In this document: positions 35,601 through 46,021 of the stretch, in pieces
How positions within the stretch are numbered: position 1 is the first letter of the stretch
Layout of the letters: each line of letters opens with the position of its first letter
Notes under the pieces: generated by a model
What the model was told of the DNA's origin: nothing
Seen by the model: the letters and a program-made list of their open reading frames with translations, nothing else
Database searches by the model: none
Made by a program: the position numbers and the translations under genes
From: an uncultured Gammaproteobacteria bacterium
GTDB taxonomy: Bacteria; Pseudomonadota; Gammaproteobacteria; GCA-001735895
NCBI GenBank assembly: GCA_947259485.1
Contig: CAMYLU010000016.1
Span: forward strand, 62,001-126,000
Direction of reading: 5' to 3'
DNA: 64,000 bases

Positions 35601-35921
35601 GCCAGTAAATTACTCGAACGGCATAATTACGAAGTAATCACCGCAAAGGATGGTGTTGACGCGCTTGCGCAACTGCAGGATCTGCGACCGGATGTAATGT
35701 TGCTGGATATCGAAATGCCACGCATGGACGGGTTTGAACTGGCAACGCATATGCAAAACGAAGAAAACTTTTCCAGAATTCCGATCATTATGATCACCTC
35801 ACGCACCGGGGAAAAACACCGTGACCGGGCTTTTGAAATTGGTGTAAACAATTACATGGGCAAGCCTTACCAGGAAGAAGAATTGATAGAAAATATTCAA
35901 ACTGCGCTGGGAGCCAGGTGA
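29619..35921 (+). CDS. chpA: ChpA, hybrid CheA-like histidine kinase with receiver domain
   Basis: Core kinase of the twitching chemosensory array, 2100 aa. Three canonical phosphotransfer (Hpt) sites are visible: His722 (HTIKGSGRLVG), His1212 (HTIHGASRTAD) and His1376 (HTLKGGARMAE). The N-terminal 580 residues are helical and hold degenerate Hpt-like bundles. Then come a dimerisation helix pair, the HATPase (HIIRNALSHGIETP near 1687, DDGAGVDL, GRGVGMDVVD), a CheW domain (LPFTLSINQAILVRASEEIYAIPL onward) and a C-terminal receiver with Asp2030 (VMLLDIEMPRMDGFE). Long acidic linkers separate the Hpts; one is a tandem repeat (residues about 1008-1127). Pseudomonas ChpA is larger and has more Hpt-type domains. 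Confidence 0.95.
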   Translation: MSSPENSIKQSALGWVKKSIDDNLSDIKADLKIYIEEDNDALLAAVKERLGVIQGVLSMIEQYGAAMLTDEMVSLADFIIDNKQEKGEQALEVMLRAVLQLPDYLEHIQSGHRDIPIAILPLLNDIRAVRDQDLFSEKLLFLPDLSMHQEEARLESIDNDHNQASRLLAKKLRPVYQLALVNVIRDQSVEENLKRLEKICETLEERSSSEQIARIWWIIGALVESVARQKIELGVSIKNLLGKVDALFRVILIIGERGLLKRQPIELIKNFLFYIAQPECDGPKAKAIKTAYRLEQFLPSESVRSEVLNNIAGPNQAVLKSVSEAVKADIETIKSTLEVYVNGDLSKVEALKDLPREMHVISDTLAMIGLGSQRQLIEDQSVIVKEIVSGDQVADEERLLSMAAELLQVEQALEQMQKRQPVDAEQPRSESDVSRDYELDSVLTAVVTAALDDIQKTKNAILDFIKDPGRSENIDLCVALMGESRGALQLMNQHRAVAVVDGLLAYLKGYDIVEFMEASRLDALSQVVVSLEYYLEALGEHRSDAGNILDFADVQLQELLSNVHIEAEDGESDIVVVAVVEAPDEVAASETLLAAVEDDVEAEVSTESDSDAAEPDIEAEAVPAVSASGKAPGQILAALNDTSDQSTATEVDTAATPADVPIEVESVEENLQVLKPDSDPEILEIYLEEAGEEAQNIARLQQDWLLHPEDENAVKNIRRAFHTIKGSGRLVGAMKIGEFAWDYEQLLNRIIDKTVAPNKQAIEAVGSATEALKELVNELKTSETPKADIGYLRGLARALAEFKADQLLIDHTQTDTAIESPYDRITDDDESQSTGIDFGSTTQVIPPQRMSQMILDEIEPDTVQVDPENFEVNSDQVREQRSNTEPEARISDLDDTQLMQSGSNPTELEVESSVDQPGSSAAEKEFNVATDYSKQVEDNTSDEAEEIQALAIDDVEPVPKEAIWIETMGEDFLAESLDDDFAEETAEAAPLVVESSAGPGVENDDTDLEPFEAEAIELESSEIEATDIEPFEARAIELESSEVEAIDIEPFDAGAIEPGSLETEAESIESESSGFEVTDLAALEAESIEPGLSEVEAAELESPEDEAIERAAAEAEVAELESPESGPGAEQEYPPDPLVETTASLVPGEEAGESEPKGQEPPEPTDLSFDPELLIIYQQEVEQHLGIVSFALDHAEQIHELIPGEEIYRSLHTIHGASRTADIRTIGQLAGLMEKPLKIAIAQKMALDDEIVALYRQGQIELLRMTKELVASRQLPAIPEDLEISFKALAEDFEEHTVEIPEDEAGPSGEFIDTLTKISETLEREQDSELLTIFVDEANELLEMSDNTLHQWSQQKSDEAVAQDYNAVMELQRYLHTLKGGARMAELEEISDLSHEMESMFIAVIDGRVEKNDNLIELLKDCFDLLHQQVVEAQEGKQMSNSERLVEFLKDLRRGEADQHGEDTGDEDSDFDMDSEDIDIVSENLPGEPLSTLDRPSQDVIKVRSDLLDNLVSSAGEVSIYRARMEQQVAGLGSYLGELGQTIARLKGQLRSLEAETDAQIHFSHRSESEQKGEFDPLEMDRYTMIQELSRSLGESVNDLSSLQAMLGEQVRDSETLLLQQSRVNADLQDGLIKSRMVKFSGLLSRLRRLVRQSSQELGKKADLIITGEENEVDNKVLDRMVAPLEHIIRNALSHGIETPVERVKRGKDESGKISIDITRDGSDIIIRVSDDGAGVDLDKVRSRAVQLGLLDKKHQISDSDLVQYILEPGFSTAEHVTQLSGRGVGMDVVDIEIKQLGGTLQIETNPQGTTFIARLPFTLSINQAILVRASEEIYAIPLMNIEGITRLEARQVLEYYQQDHPEIEYAGQQFVLYNLAELVDTGIPFKPSGDNEKLPIIFGRAGDVRVALQVDEILGNREIVVKSLGKQLSQVKALSGASILADGSVVLILDIGGLVRHGAANAVKIVYQQQDSRLPNKRDVVMVVDDSITMRRVASKLLERHNYEVITAKDGVDALAQLQDLRPDVMLLDIEMPRMDGFELATHMQNEENFSRIPIIMITSRTGEKHRDRAFEIGVNNYMGKPYQEEELIENIQTALGAR
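32641..33000 (+). repeat. Sixty-bp tandem repeats in the ChpA acidic linker
   Basis: Three clear 60-bp units (32641-32700, 32701-32760, 32761-32820) encode the 20-residue phrase starting EPFEAEAIELESSE. Three more diverged 60-bp blocks follow in register to 33000, sharing GCAATAGAG/GAGTCAATAGAG junctions. Units are Glu-rich and lack Hpt or other domain motifs. Copy number may vary between strains. Confidence 0.8.
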
Positions 35922-35933
35922 CGGATATAGCTC

Positions 35934-36419
35934 ATGAGTAACAAGTCAACATCGGTGCGATGCATGTTGCTGCCACTGACGACGCTTAACCTGTTGGTGC
36001 CGAACTCGGCAGTAGCCGAAATAATTGGCTACTCGACACCACGCCAGTTATCAGATAGCAGTGACTGGTTTAGCGGCGTTGTGCTATGGCGCGGGGTTTA
36101 TATTCCGGTGGTCGCGGTTGAACAAATGTGCGGCCTGAATACTGCGCAAACTGGACCACGCGCAAGAATCGCTATCATTTACAATCCGGAAAAAGATCCT
36201 GAGCTGCCCTATCTTGGAATTCACATGCAGGATATTCCGCGTGCCTACCTGGCGGAAGCCGATAGCATGGAATCCGGTAATGACGAGGGCTTGAGTGAAT
36301 ACCTGGTGGCACGGGTAGACGATGATCAACTTGGCAGGGTAATCCCGGATCTGGATAAAATCATTGCCGACCTCAAGCGCGAGTTCAATCCGGGGCGTCT
36401 GGAAGAACTAAAGGCTTAG
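35934..36419 (+). CDS. chpC: ChpC, CheW-like protein
   Basis: A 161-aa CheW-domain protein at the end of the Pil-Chp operon. It has VRCMLLPLTTLNLLVPNSAVAEIIGY, WFSGVVLWRGVYIPVVAVEQMCG and a C-terminal YLVARVDDDQLGRVIPDLDKI. ChpC of Pseudomonas occupies the same place and is thought to couple further receptors to ChpA. The methylesterase gene chpB, which should stand between chpA and chpC, is absent; only 12 nt separate them. Confidence 0.88.
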   Translation: MSNKSTSVRCMLLPLTTLNLLVPNSAVAEIIGYSTPRQLSDSSDWFSGVVLWRGVYIPVVAVEQMCGLNTAQTGPRARIAIIYNPEKDPELPYLGIHMQDIPRAYLAEADSMESGNDEGLSEYLVARVDDDQLGRVIPDLDKIIADLKREFNPGRLEELKA

Positions 36420-36439
36420 TATCATCCCGTAATCTCAAT

Positions 36440-36549
36440 GTCATCCCGATACGTCGGACCGCCACGGAAGCGGGGATCTTTCAACGTGCCACCATCACAA
36501 GATCCCGGATAAGTGCTGCGCACTTTCCGGGATGACGCCTGAAGGCGTC
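36440..36549. repeat. Dispersed-type repeat with nested hairpins
   Basis: Outer arms GTCATCCCG (36440-36448) and CGGGATGAC (36528-36536) enclose two inner pairs, GGGATCTT/AAGATCCC (36473-36480/36499-36506) and AAGTG-CTGC-GCACTT (36511-36525). A separate GACGCC-TGAA-GGCGTC hairpin follows (36534-36549). It fills the gap between convergent chpC and rsmE. Very similar GTCATCCCG...CGGGATGAC repeats are scattered in many proteobacterial genomes. It may also serve as a two-way transcription barrier. Confidence 0.65.
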
Positions 36550-36573
36550 ATCTTCTCCAGCACGGATTTCAGA

Positions 36574-37305
36574 CTAACCTAAATCACCTACTGCCGACTG
36601 GACGATTGCAAGTGCAGCCGTGGCCGCGGTTTCGGTGCGCAAAACCCGGGGACCAAGCCTGGCCGACGTAAAACCGGCAGTTTTCGCAATTTGAATTTCG
36701 GGCAGGGTTAGTCCACCTTCCGGTCCCAGCAGAATCGATATCGATTGCGGGAGCGGCTGCAAAGCCGATGTGAGTGCAGCGCCGTTGAAATCCAGCAACA
36801 ATCCTGATTCACTACTCGAGGCTGCAATAGCCTGCTCCAAATCAGGATGAAAATCGAGTGTCGGTATAATTGCACGACCGCTTTGTTCACAAGCACTGAT
36901 AGCAACCCCGCGCCAGTGAACCAGCTTTTTTTCAAGTTGTGTGGATTTCATCGGAGATTGCGTGCGCTCGGCATTAAAAATCGCAATCCGGTTAACTCCG
37001 AGTTCGGTAGTCTTCTGAATCACCCAGTCCATGTGATCGCTGCGTCCCATTGCCTGGATTATTTCGCAATCAAGTCCGGACTCGGTTTGCAAAGCCAGTG
37101 CCGAGTTAATCGTAGCCCTGACCTGTTTTCCCTCGATCGAGAGTGTTGCCTGGTAGTCGATCGCCTCCAGGCCGTCAAACAACAGCAGTGCTGCGCCTGG
37201 TTTCAGGCGCAGCACGTGCTTGAGGTAATGACTTTGAGACTTGTCTAGTAAAACTTCCTCACCAACGACAAGCTCTGCTCCGATATGTACGCGGGGAATC
37301 CGCAT
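36574..37305 (-). CDS. rsmE: 16S rRNA (uracil1498-N3)-methyltransferase RsmE
   Basis: SPOUT-class methyltransferase of 243 aa that modifies U1498 of 16S rRNA. The N-terminal PUA-like part reads HYLKHVLRLKPGAALLLFDG. The trefoil-knot SAM site is IGPEGGLT-type, here LLGPEGGLTLPEIQIAKTAGF with RLGPRVLRTETAATAAL. Length is typical. In Pseudomonas it also follows the chp cluster. It starts 15 nt after the ahcY stop, so it is probably read from the ahcY message. Confidence 0.93.
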   Translation of the reverse strand: MRIPRVHIGAELVVGEEVLLDKSQSHYLKHVLRLKPGAALLLFDGLEAIDYQATLSIEGKQVRATINSALALQTESGLDCEIIQAMGRSDHMDWVIQKTTELGVNRIAIFNAERTQSPMKSTQLEKKLVHWRGVAISACEQSGRAIIPTLDFHPDLEQAIAASSSESGLLLDFNGAALTSALQPLPQSISILLGPEGGLTLPEIQIAKTAGFTSARLGPRVLRTETAATAALAIVQSAVGDLG

Positions 37306-37320
37306 AGTCGGAGATATTAT

Positions 37321-38731
<1,411 letters not shown>

Positions 38732-38739
<8 letters not shown>

Positions 38740-38767
38740 AAATAATCTCCGAACTATTTATGAGCGC
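38732..38767 (-). promoter_or_regulatory. Start-codon-sequestering hairpin of ahcY
   Basis: In the ahcY mRNA the stretch from 38767 to 38755 can pair with 38744 to 38732 over 13 bp (12 Watson-Crick, one G-U). The AUG (38739-38737) lies inside the stem and the GGAGA ribosome site in the 10-nt loop. The 5' strand of this hairpin shares its first six bases (GCGCTC) with the 3' strand of the riboswitch P1 helix, so the two structures exclude each other at the base. Confidence 0.65.
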
Positions 38768-38824
38768 CGTTAAAATGATCGGGTGGGCGAGCCTGGCAGT
38801 CAAGCTGTCGCAGCGCTCCTCGCA
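38762..38824 (-). ncRNA. SAH riboswitch upstream of ahcY
   Basis: Read on the minus strand, the leader contains GCGAGGAGCGCTGCGAC, then CCAGGCTCGC, then AACGGCGCTC, in the order and wording of the SAH riboswitch (S-adenosylhomocysteine-sensing aptamer found before ahcY/sahH and metH). Helix P1 is GAGCGC with GCGCTC, and a second pairing is GCGAG with CTCGC. Known members switch expression on when SAH binds. The aptamer ends 22 nt before the ahcY AUG. Confidence 0.92.
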
Positions 38825-38856
38825 CACCTGCCCCGAATGCAAAATTGGGGGCACAT

Positions 38857-38884
38857 ATTGTATCTATATACGCCCGACTGTCAA
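38857..38884 (-). promoter_or_regulatory. Promoter of the ahcY leader
   Basis: On the minus strand a perfect -35 (TTGACA, 38884-38879) and -10 TACAAT (38862-38857) stand 16 nt apart. Initiation would be near 38850, so the leader is about 110 nt and carries the riboswitch. The promoter lies between metK and ahcY, allowing ahcY to be expressed independently of metK. Confidence 0.7.
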
Positions 38885-38915
38885 TTTGGATCAGTCGTGA
38901 TTGGAGCCAAAGCGA

Positions 38916-40082
38916 CTACAAACCCGCTTCTGCTTTCAACCCATCGGCCTTGTCGGTGCGTTCCCAGCTAAGGTCGAGATCTTCACGTCCGAAATGACCG
39001 TAGGCGGCCGTGGGCTGGTACATTGGCTTCAGCAGGTCGAGCATTGCGATCAGGCCCTTGGGTCGCAGGTCGAAATGATCCCGAATCAGCGCGATGATAC
39101 GGCTGTCATCGATACGCCCGGTACCGAAGGTATCGACACTGATTGAAGTCGGTTCGGCAACCCCGATAGCATAGGAGACCTGGACCTCGCAGCGGTCGGC
39201 GATACCGGCCGCGACAATGTTCTTGGCCACGTAGCGCGCGGCGTAGGCTGCCGAGCGATCGACCTTGGAAGGGTCTTTACCCGAAAAAGCGCCGCCACCA
39301 TGGCGAGCCATACCGCCGTAGGTGTCAACAATAATTTTGCGCCCGGTCAGTCCAGCGTCACCCACCGGTCCACCGATGACGAAGCGACCGGTTGGATTAA
39401 CGTGGATATTTTCGTTTTTACACTGCGCGAACCATTCTTCGGGGAGCACCGGCTTCAGAATGGTTTCGATTACCGCTTCTCGCAGCGTCTTCAAGTCCAC
39501 CGATTCCTTGTGCTGGGTCGACAGTACCACCGCCTCGATTCCGATGGGTTTGTGATCTTCGTAACGCAAGGTCACCTGGCTCTTGGCGTCGGGCAGCAAC
39601 CAGTCCAGCTCGCCGGCTTTCATCAGTTCGAATTGTTTGCGTACCAGTCGATGAGAATAGGTAATTGGTGCCGGCATCAGCACATCGGTTTCGTTGCAGG
39701 CGTAGCCGAACATCAGTCCCTGGTCACCGGCGCCCTGTTCCCTGTCGTCAGATTCATCGACACCCATCGCGATATCACCCGATTGTTTGCCGAGACCGGT
39801 AAGCACCGCGCAGGTTTTACCGTCGAAGCCGCATTCCGGGTTGTCGTAGCCAATATCGCAGACCGTTTTGCGCACCAGCGCTTCCATATCGACTTCAGCA
39901 TTGGTGGTGATTTCGCCGGCCAGCAACACCATGCCGGTCTTTACCAGGGTCTCGCAGGCGACGCGGGAGCGATGGTCCTGTTCGAGCAGGGCATCGAGCA
40001 CTGCATCGGAAATTTGATCCGCCATTTTATCTGGATGACCCCCGGATACGGATTCCGATGTAAAAATATATGAACTCGACAT
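38916..40082 (-). CDS. metK: S-adenosylmethionine synthetase
   Basis: Makes SAM from methionine and ATP. The 388-aa enzyme starts [26 protein letters not shown] and contains [28 protein letters not shown] (ATP site), [24 protein letters not shown] and [23 protein letters not shown], all diagnostic. Normal length. The same strand carries ahcY and rsmE downstream, but a separate promoter and riboswitch intervene. Diverges from tkt. Confidence 0.97.
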   Translation of the reverse strand: MSSSYIFTSESVSGGHPDKMADQISDAVLDALLEQDHRSRVACETLVKTGMVLLAGEITTNAEVDMEALVRKTVCDIGYDNPECGFDGKTCAVLTGLGKQSGDIAMGVDESDDREQGAGDQGLMFGYACNETDVLMPAPITYSHRLVRKQFELMKAGELDWLLPDAKSQVTLRYEDHKPIGIEAVVLSTQHKESVDLKTLREAVIETILKPVLPEEWFAQCKNENIHVNPTGRFVIGGPVGDAGLTGRKIIVDTYGGMARHGGGAFSGKDPSKVDRSAAYAARYVAKNIVAAGIADRCEVQVSYAIGVAEPTSISVDTFGTGRIDDSRIIALIRDHFDLRPKGLIAMLDLLKPMYQPTAAYGHFGREDLDLSWERTDKADGLKAEAGL

Positions 40083-40115
40083 AACAACTCCCCAACCCAG
40101 AAATCGAAAAAAGGC

Positions 40116-40121
40116 ATTATA
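40116..40121 (-). promoter_or_regulatory. Possible -10 box of metK
   Basis: TATAAT on the minus strand, 33 nt upstream of the metK ATG. At 17 nt the -35 region reads CTGTTA, only half matching consensus. Low-confidence call based on the perfect -10. Confidence 0.35.
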
Positions 40122-40292
40122 TGGAACGCGATGGAAAATAACAGTCCTGATTAGAGCGTTACAGGATTAATGGATAGGCCTAAAAATATTATGAGTTGCT
40201 GTCAATTTGCATTTACGAGAGAATATCGCGCCTTGTCGCCAGGGGGTGTGCTGTGGTTAGGCTCAAGTCCTGGCCCGAGTTGTCAATTAATA

Positions 40293-40321
40293 TTGTGCGG
40301 CCAGAAATTAATAATTATAAA
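40293..40321 (+). promoter_or_regulatory. Possible promoter of the tkt-gap-pgk-pyk cluster
   Basis: TATAAA at 40316-40321 has TTGTGC at 40293-40298, 17 nt upstream. Only the first three bases of the -35 fit consensus. It is 40 nt before the tkt ATG, a suitable distance for a short leader. The gap contains no aptamer that I recognise. Confidence 0.3.
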
Positions 40322-40361
40322 TCAAGAAGTTATGTTGAAAAATCGATTTTGAGGACGGTCA

Positions 40362-42362
40362 ATGTCATCACGTAAAACGCTTGCCAATGCAATCCGCGCT
40401 TTAAGTATGGATGCAGTGCAAAGGGCCAATTCCGGGCATCCAGGTGCACCGATGGGGATGGCTGACATCGCTGAAGTACTGTTTAACGACTTCATGCGCC
40501 ATAACCCGGCAAACCCGGAATGGAGCAACCGGGACCGTTTTGTCATGTCGAATGGGCATGGCTCGATGTTACCGTACTCGGTGCTGCATTTGAGCGGTTA
40601 CGACGTCACTATTGAAGACCTTAAGAATTTTCGCCAGCTGCACTCCAAGACCCCGGGGCATCCCGAGCACGGCTATACGCCAGGAATCGAAACCACTACC
40701 GGGCCACTCGGACAGGGAATCGCAAATGCCGTGGGCATGGCGATTGCCGAGAGAGCGCTCGCGGCTACATTTAACCGCGACGATTACAATATCGTCGATC
40801 ACTTTACCTATGTTTTCATGGGCGATGGATGCATGATGGAAGGCATTTCGCACGAAGCCTGTTCACTTGCCGGAACCCTTGGGCTCGGCAAGCTGATCGC
40901 ATTCTGGGATGACAATGGCATTTCCATCGATGGCAAGGTGGAAGGCTGGTTTCTCGATGATACCGGGAAACGCTTCGAGGCCTACGGCTGGCACGTGATC
41001 GAAGTAGATGGACACGACCCGGATGAGATCAAGATAGCGATTGAGGCTGCACGCGCGATTACCGCTAAACCTTCTTTAATTTGCTGCAAGACGATCATCG
41101 GATTCGGCGCCCCCAACAAGGCCGGTGGACACGCCTGTCATGGGGCTCCACTCGGTGAAGAAGAGGTTGCCCTGACGCGGGTCGAGTTGAACTGGGAAGC
41201 TGAAGCTTTCGAGGTGCCTGAAGAAGTCTACAAGGGTTGGGATAATCGCCGGGCAGGCGAGGCCAAGGAAGGTGCATGGGACAAAATGTTTGCCGCGTAT
41301 AAAGAAGAACATCCGGAACTGGCCGCGGAATTCGAACGCCGTTTAAATCGCGAGTTGCCGGAAAACTGGCAGGAAGCCACGCAGGCGTTTATCGCGGAGT
41401 TGGATGAAGCTGCCGAAACGAGGGCCACCCGCCAGTCTTCACTGGCCTCGCTCGAAGCCTATTCGCCGTTATTGCCTGAACTGTTTGGTGGATCCGCGGA
41501 CCTGGGATGCTCCAATTTGACCGAGTGGTCCGGGTTCAAGCCGATGAGTGCCGAATCACCCGACGCCAATTACGTTAGCTACGGTGTGCGTGAATTCGGT
41601 ATGTCGGCAATGCTCAACGGCATCGTACTGCATGGTGGTTTTATTCCGTTTGGCGCCACCTTCCTGGTTTTTTCCGACTACGCGCGCAATGCACTGCGCA
41701 TGGCGGCCCTGATGAAAATCCAGAGTATCTTTGTCTATACCCACGATTCGATCGGTCTCGGTGAAGATGGTCCGACGCACCAGGCGGTTGAGCATATGCC
41801 GTCCTTGCGCCTGCTACCCGGAATGCAGCTTTGGCGTCCCTGCGACGGCGTCGAAACCGCGGTTAGCTGGAAAGCCGCGATCGAGCATCGTGACGGCCCC
41901 AGTTGCCTGGTTTTTTCGCGACAGGGTCTGAAGCATCAGCCGCGCGAACCCGAACAAATCGAGGCCATTGCCCGCGGTGGCTATATTCTGCGAGATTGTG
42001 AAGGTACTCCCGACGTGATCATTATTGCCACTGGCTCCGAGGTCGAGTTGGCAATGGCAGCCTGCGAATCGGAAGCACTTGAAAACGAAAATATACGTGT
42101 GGTATCGATGCCCTGCACCGCGGTATTTGATCGTCAACCCGCGGATTACCGGGATTCGGTTCTACCGCCTACCGTTAGCGCGCGCATCGTTGTAGAAGCG
42201 GCGGCAACTGCCGGCTGGTACAAGTATGTCGGTATGGATGGAACTATCATTGGCATCGACACCTTCGGCGAATCGGCCCCCGCTAAAGAATTATTTGCCT
42301 ACTTCGGTTTCACCGTCGATAAGGTGGTGGATGCGATAAACGACCTATTGGGTACAGACTAG
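40362..42362 (+). CDS. tkt: Transketolase
   Basis: Thiamine-diphosphate enzyme moving two-carbon units between sugar phosphates in the pentose phosphate and Calvin pathways. The 666-aa product has [51 protein letters not shown] and the ThDP motif [18 protein letters not shown]...DDNGISIDG. It also has [11 protein letters not shown]-type (here [17 protein letters not shown]) and [18 protein letters not shown]. Length is standard. GAGGA precedes the ATG. gap follows after 26 nt. Confidence 0.97.
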   Translation: MSSRKTLANAIRALSMDAVQRANSGHPGAPMGMADIAEVLFNDFMRHNPANPEWSNRDRFVMSNGHGSMLPYSVLHLSGYDVTIEDLKNFRQLHSKTPGHPEHGYTPGIETTTGPLGQGIANAVGMAIAERALAATFNRDDYNIVDHFTYVFMGDGCMMEGISHEACSLAGTLGLGKLIAFWDDNGISIDGKVEGWFLDDTGKRFEAYGWHVIEVDGHDPDEIKIAIEAARAITAKPSLICCKTIIGFGAPNKAGGHACHGAPLGEEEVALTRVELNWEAEAFEVPEEVYKGWDNRRAGEAKEGAWDKMFAAYKEEHPELAAEFERRLNRELPENWQEATQAFIAELDEAAETRATRQSSLASLEAYSPLLPELFGGSADLGCSNLTEWSGFKPMSAESPDANYVSYGVREFGMSAMLNGIVLHGGFIPFGATFLVFSDYARNALRMAALMKIQSIFVYTHDSIGLGEDGPTHQAVEHMPSLRLLPGMQLWRPCDGVETAVSWKAAIEHRDGPSCLVFSRQGLKHQPREPEQIEAIARGGYILRDCEGTPDVIIIATGSEVELAMAACESEALENENIRVVSMPCTAVFDRQPADYRDSVLPPTVSARIVVEAAATAGWYKYVGMDGTIIGIDTFGESAPAKELFAYFGFTVDKVVDAINDLLGTD

Positions 42363-42370
42363 ATTTTTAA

Positions 42371-43384
<1,014 letters not shown>

Positions 43385-43386
43385 GG

Positions 43387-44586
43387 ATGACCGTACTTGA
43401 ATTGACCGGCCTTGACCTGGCCGGTAAACGTGTCCTCATCCGCCAGGACCTGAACGTCCCGATCAAGGATGGCGAGGTCTCCAGCGATCAGCGTATCAAG
43501 GCTTCGCTGCCGACGATCCGGCATTGTATCGATGCGGGTGCACAGCTGATGATCATGTCGCATCTGGGGCGTCCGCAAGAGGGTAATCCGGAGGCGCAGT
43601 TTTCACTGCAGCCGGTAGCGAGCTATCTCGGTAATGCGCTTGGTAAAGAGGTGCCGCTGGTAGTCGACTACCTCGAGCGGGCGCCTGTCATCGCCGATGG
43701 CGAACTGGTGCTACTCGAAAATGTGCGCTTCAATCGCGGTGAAAAGTCTGATGATGAAAGCCTGTCGCGACAGTATGCGGCACTGTGCGATATTTTCGTC
43801 ATGGACGCATTTGGTACCGCGCATCGCGCGCAGGCATCGACCCATGGCGTAGGCCAGTTTGCACCGGTTGCGTGCGCGGGGCCGTTACTCGCCACTGAGC
43901 TCGAAGCATTGGGCAAGGCCTTGCACAAGCCTGAACGCCCGGTGGTCGCAATCGTAGGTGGTTCAAAGGTTTCAACCAAATTGACTGTGCTCGATTCGCT
44001 GTCTGCGATGGTTGATCAACTCATCCCCGGGGGCGGAATCGCTAACACCTTTATCGCGGCTGCAGGTTACAATGTCGGCAAATCGCTGGTGGAGGTAGAT
44101 TTGATCCCCGAGGCGAAACGACTGATGGAGCAGGCCCAGTCGCAGGGCCGTGAAATCCCGATCCCTGTAGACGTGGTTTGTGGTAAGGAGTTTTCGGAAT
44201 CAGCTGTCGCGCAAACCATGCCGGTTGAGCAGGTCAAAGATGATGACATGATCTTCGATATCGGCCCGCAAACGGCGGCTCGCTTTGCCGAAATCATGCA
44301 GCAGGCGGCAACCATCGTCTGGAATGGCCCGGTCGGGGTATTCGAGTTCGACCAGTTCGGCGAGGGTACCCGGGTGCTTTCGCAAGCAATCGCGGCTTCA
44401 TCCGCGTTTTCGATCGCGGGCGGGGGCGATACGCTGGCGGCTGTCGACAAGTATGGAATCTCGGATCAGATTTCATACATATCCACCGGTGGTGGCGCTT
44501 TCCTCGAGTTCCTGGAAGGCAAACAATTACCAGCCGTGACCCTGCTGGAACAGAGGTATTCTGACTATGAGAGCAGTACAACGTAG
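43387..44586 (+). CDS. pgk: Phosphoglycerate kinase
   Basis: Transfers the acyl phosphate of 1,3-bisphosphoglycerate to ADP. The 399-aa protein has [57 protein letters not shown], the nucleotide-side [17 protein letters not shown] and [17 protein letters not shown] start at ATG 43387 (MTVLELTGL); a longer frame from 43318 lies inside gap and is spurious. Ends 20 nt inside pyk, so the two are translationally coupled. Confidence 0.96.
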   Translation: MTVLELTGLDLAGKRVLIRQDLNVPIKDGEVSSDQRIKASLPTIRHCIDAGAQLMIMSHLGRPQEGNPEAQFSLQPVASYLGNALGKEVPLVVDYLERAPVIADGELVLLENVRFNRGEKSDDESLSRQYAALCDIFVMDAFGTAHRAQASTHGVGQFAPVACAGPLLATELEALGKALHKPERPVVAIVGGSKVSTKLTVLDSLSAMVDQLIPGGGIANTFIAAAGYNVGKSLVEVDLIPEAKRLMEQAQSQGREIPIPVDVVCGKEFSESAVAQTMPVEQVKDDDMIFDIGPQTAARFAEIMQQAATIVWNGPVGVFEFDQFGEGTRVLSQAIAASSAFSIAGGGDTLAAVDKYGISDQISYISTGGGAFLEFLEGKQLPAVTLLEQRYSDYESSTT

Positions 44587-46021
44587 AACCAAGATTGTCG
44601 CCACGATGGGCCCGGCGACGGAATCGGACGCTGCTATCGATAGCCTGATCAAGGCCGGAGTTGACGTCGTACGCCTCAACTTTTCCCACGGTACCGCGGA
44701 CGAGCACAAGGCGCGTGCCGAAAATATCCGTCGCATCGGCCTCGAAAACAACCGACACCTGGCGATCCTCGCTGATTTGCAGGGACCCAAGATACGGCTC
44801 GAAAAATTCAAACAGGGCTCGATCGAGCTTGCGGTCGGAGACAGTTTTTGCCTGGATACCGAGTGTCCGGATGGTGAAGGCGATATTCATCAGGTCGGTG
44901 TGACCTACAAGAAGCTGCCGCAGGATGTCAAAAATGACGATATCCTGGTGCTCGATGATGGTCGCATCGTGCTTCGGGTTGATGCGGTCGAGGGTACGCG
45001 GATTAGCTGCACGGTGCAGGTAGGTGGCGAACTTTCCGACAACAAGGGTATCAATCTCAAAGGCGGGGGCCTGACCGCCGAGGTGCTAACCGAAAAGGAT
45101 AAGGCCGATTTAAAAATTGCGGCGCTCATCGACGCCGACTACCTGGCGGTATCGTTTCCGAGAAACGCGGCCGACATGAACCAGGCGCGCCGGCTGCTCG
45201 AGGAAGAGGGCAGTTCGGCAGGCCTGGTGGCCAAGATCGAACGCGCCGAGGCGCTCGAAAATCTGCAGGAGATTATCGCAGCCTCGGATGCGCTGATGAT
45301 TGCCCGCGGCGATCTAGGTGTCGAAATCGGTGACGCTAATCTACCTGCAGTGCAGAAACAAATCATACGCAAGGCGCGGCATTTTAATTGCGTGACCATT
45401 ACCGCGACCCAGATGATGGAGTCGATGCGTGAAAACCCTATCCCGACGCGCGCCGAAGTATTCGATGTCGCCAACGCGGTGCTCGATGGTACTGACGCGG
45501 TCATGCTGTCGGCGGAAACCGCGACCGGTGCTTATCCAAGTCAGACCGTGCAGGCGATGTCGGATATTTGCCTGAATGCCGAGAAGCAAAGCCGTGCGAT
45601 CAAATCGAGGCATCGGCTCGATGACACTTTCGACAAGGTTGATGAAGCGATCGCGATGGCGACCATGTATACCGCAAACCATCTGGATGTGCGTGCTATT
45701 GCAACCCTGACCGAATCCGGTTCGACGTCACTTTGGATGTCGCGTATCAGTTCGGCGATACCGATTTATGCTCTGTCACGCCACGAATCAACCAACCGCA
45801 AGGTCAATCTTTACCGCGGTGTATTCCCGGTATTTTTCCCAACCATTCATACCAATCATGCCGAGGCGAACCAGGAAGCGGTCGAATTGATGAAAAGACA
45901 CGGTGCAGTCGAGGAGGGTGACCTGGTGATTATTACCAAGGGTGACCTGATGGGAACCGGGGGCGGGACCAACGCGATGAAAATTGTCGAAGTCGGCAAT
46001 ATGCCGGATTTTGTCGCCTAG
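44567..46021 (+). CDS. pyk: Pyruvate kinase
   Basis: Last step of glycolysis, phosphoenolpyruvate plus ADP to pyruvate plus ATP. The 484-aa protein has [44 protein letters not shown], the catalytic [12 protein letters not shown] with VPAVQK-type [51 protein letters not shown], and [11 protein letters not shown] at the end. It follows pgk where many relatives have fba. Convergent rarD overlaps its stop by 4 nt. Confidence 0.96.
   Translation: MRAVQRRTKIVATMGPATESDAAIDSLIKAGVDVVRLNFSHGTADEHKARAENIRRIGLENNRHLAILADLQGPKIRLEKFKQGSIELAVGDSFCLDTECPDGEGDIHQVGVTYKKLPQDVKNDDILVLDDGRIVLRVDAVEGTRISCTVQVGGELSDNKGINLKGGGLTAEVLTEKDKADLKIAALIDADYLAVSFPRNAADMNQARRLLEEEGSSAGLVAKIERAEALENLQEIIAASDALMIARGDLGVEIGDANLPAVQKQIIRKARHFNCVTITATQMMESMRENPIPTRAEVFDVANAVLDGTDAVMLSAETATGAYPSQTVQAMSDICLNAEKQSRAIKSRHRLDDTFDKVDEAIAMATMYTANHLDVRAIATLTESGSTSLWMSRISSAIPIYALSRHESTNRKVNLYRGVFPVFFPTIHTNHAEANQEAVELMKRHGAVEEGDLVIITKGDLMGTGGGTNAMKIVEVGNMPDFVA

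Noticed and set aside
39300-40073. A 257-codon plus-strand frame opposite metK
   Set aside because: It mirrors the strongly conserved metK gene and shows no independent family signal.
40083-40361. A SAM- or SAH-type riboswitch in front of metK or tkt
   Set aside because: No aptamer consensus was found in either orientation; only weak promoter-like boxes are present.
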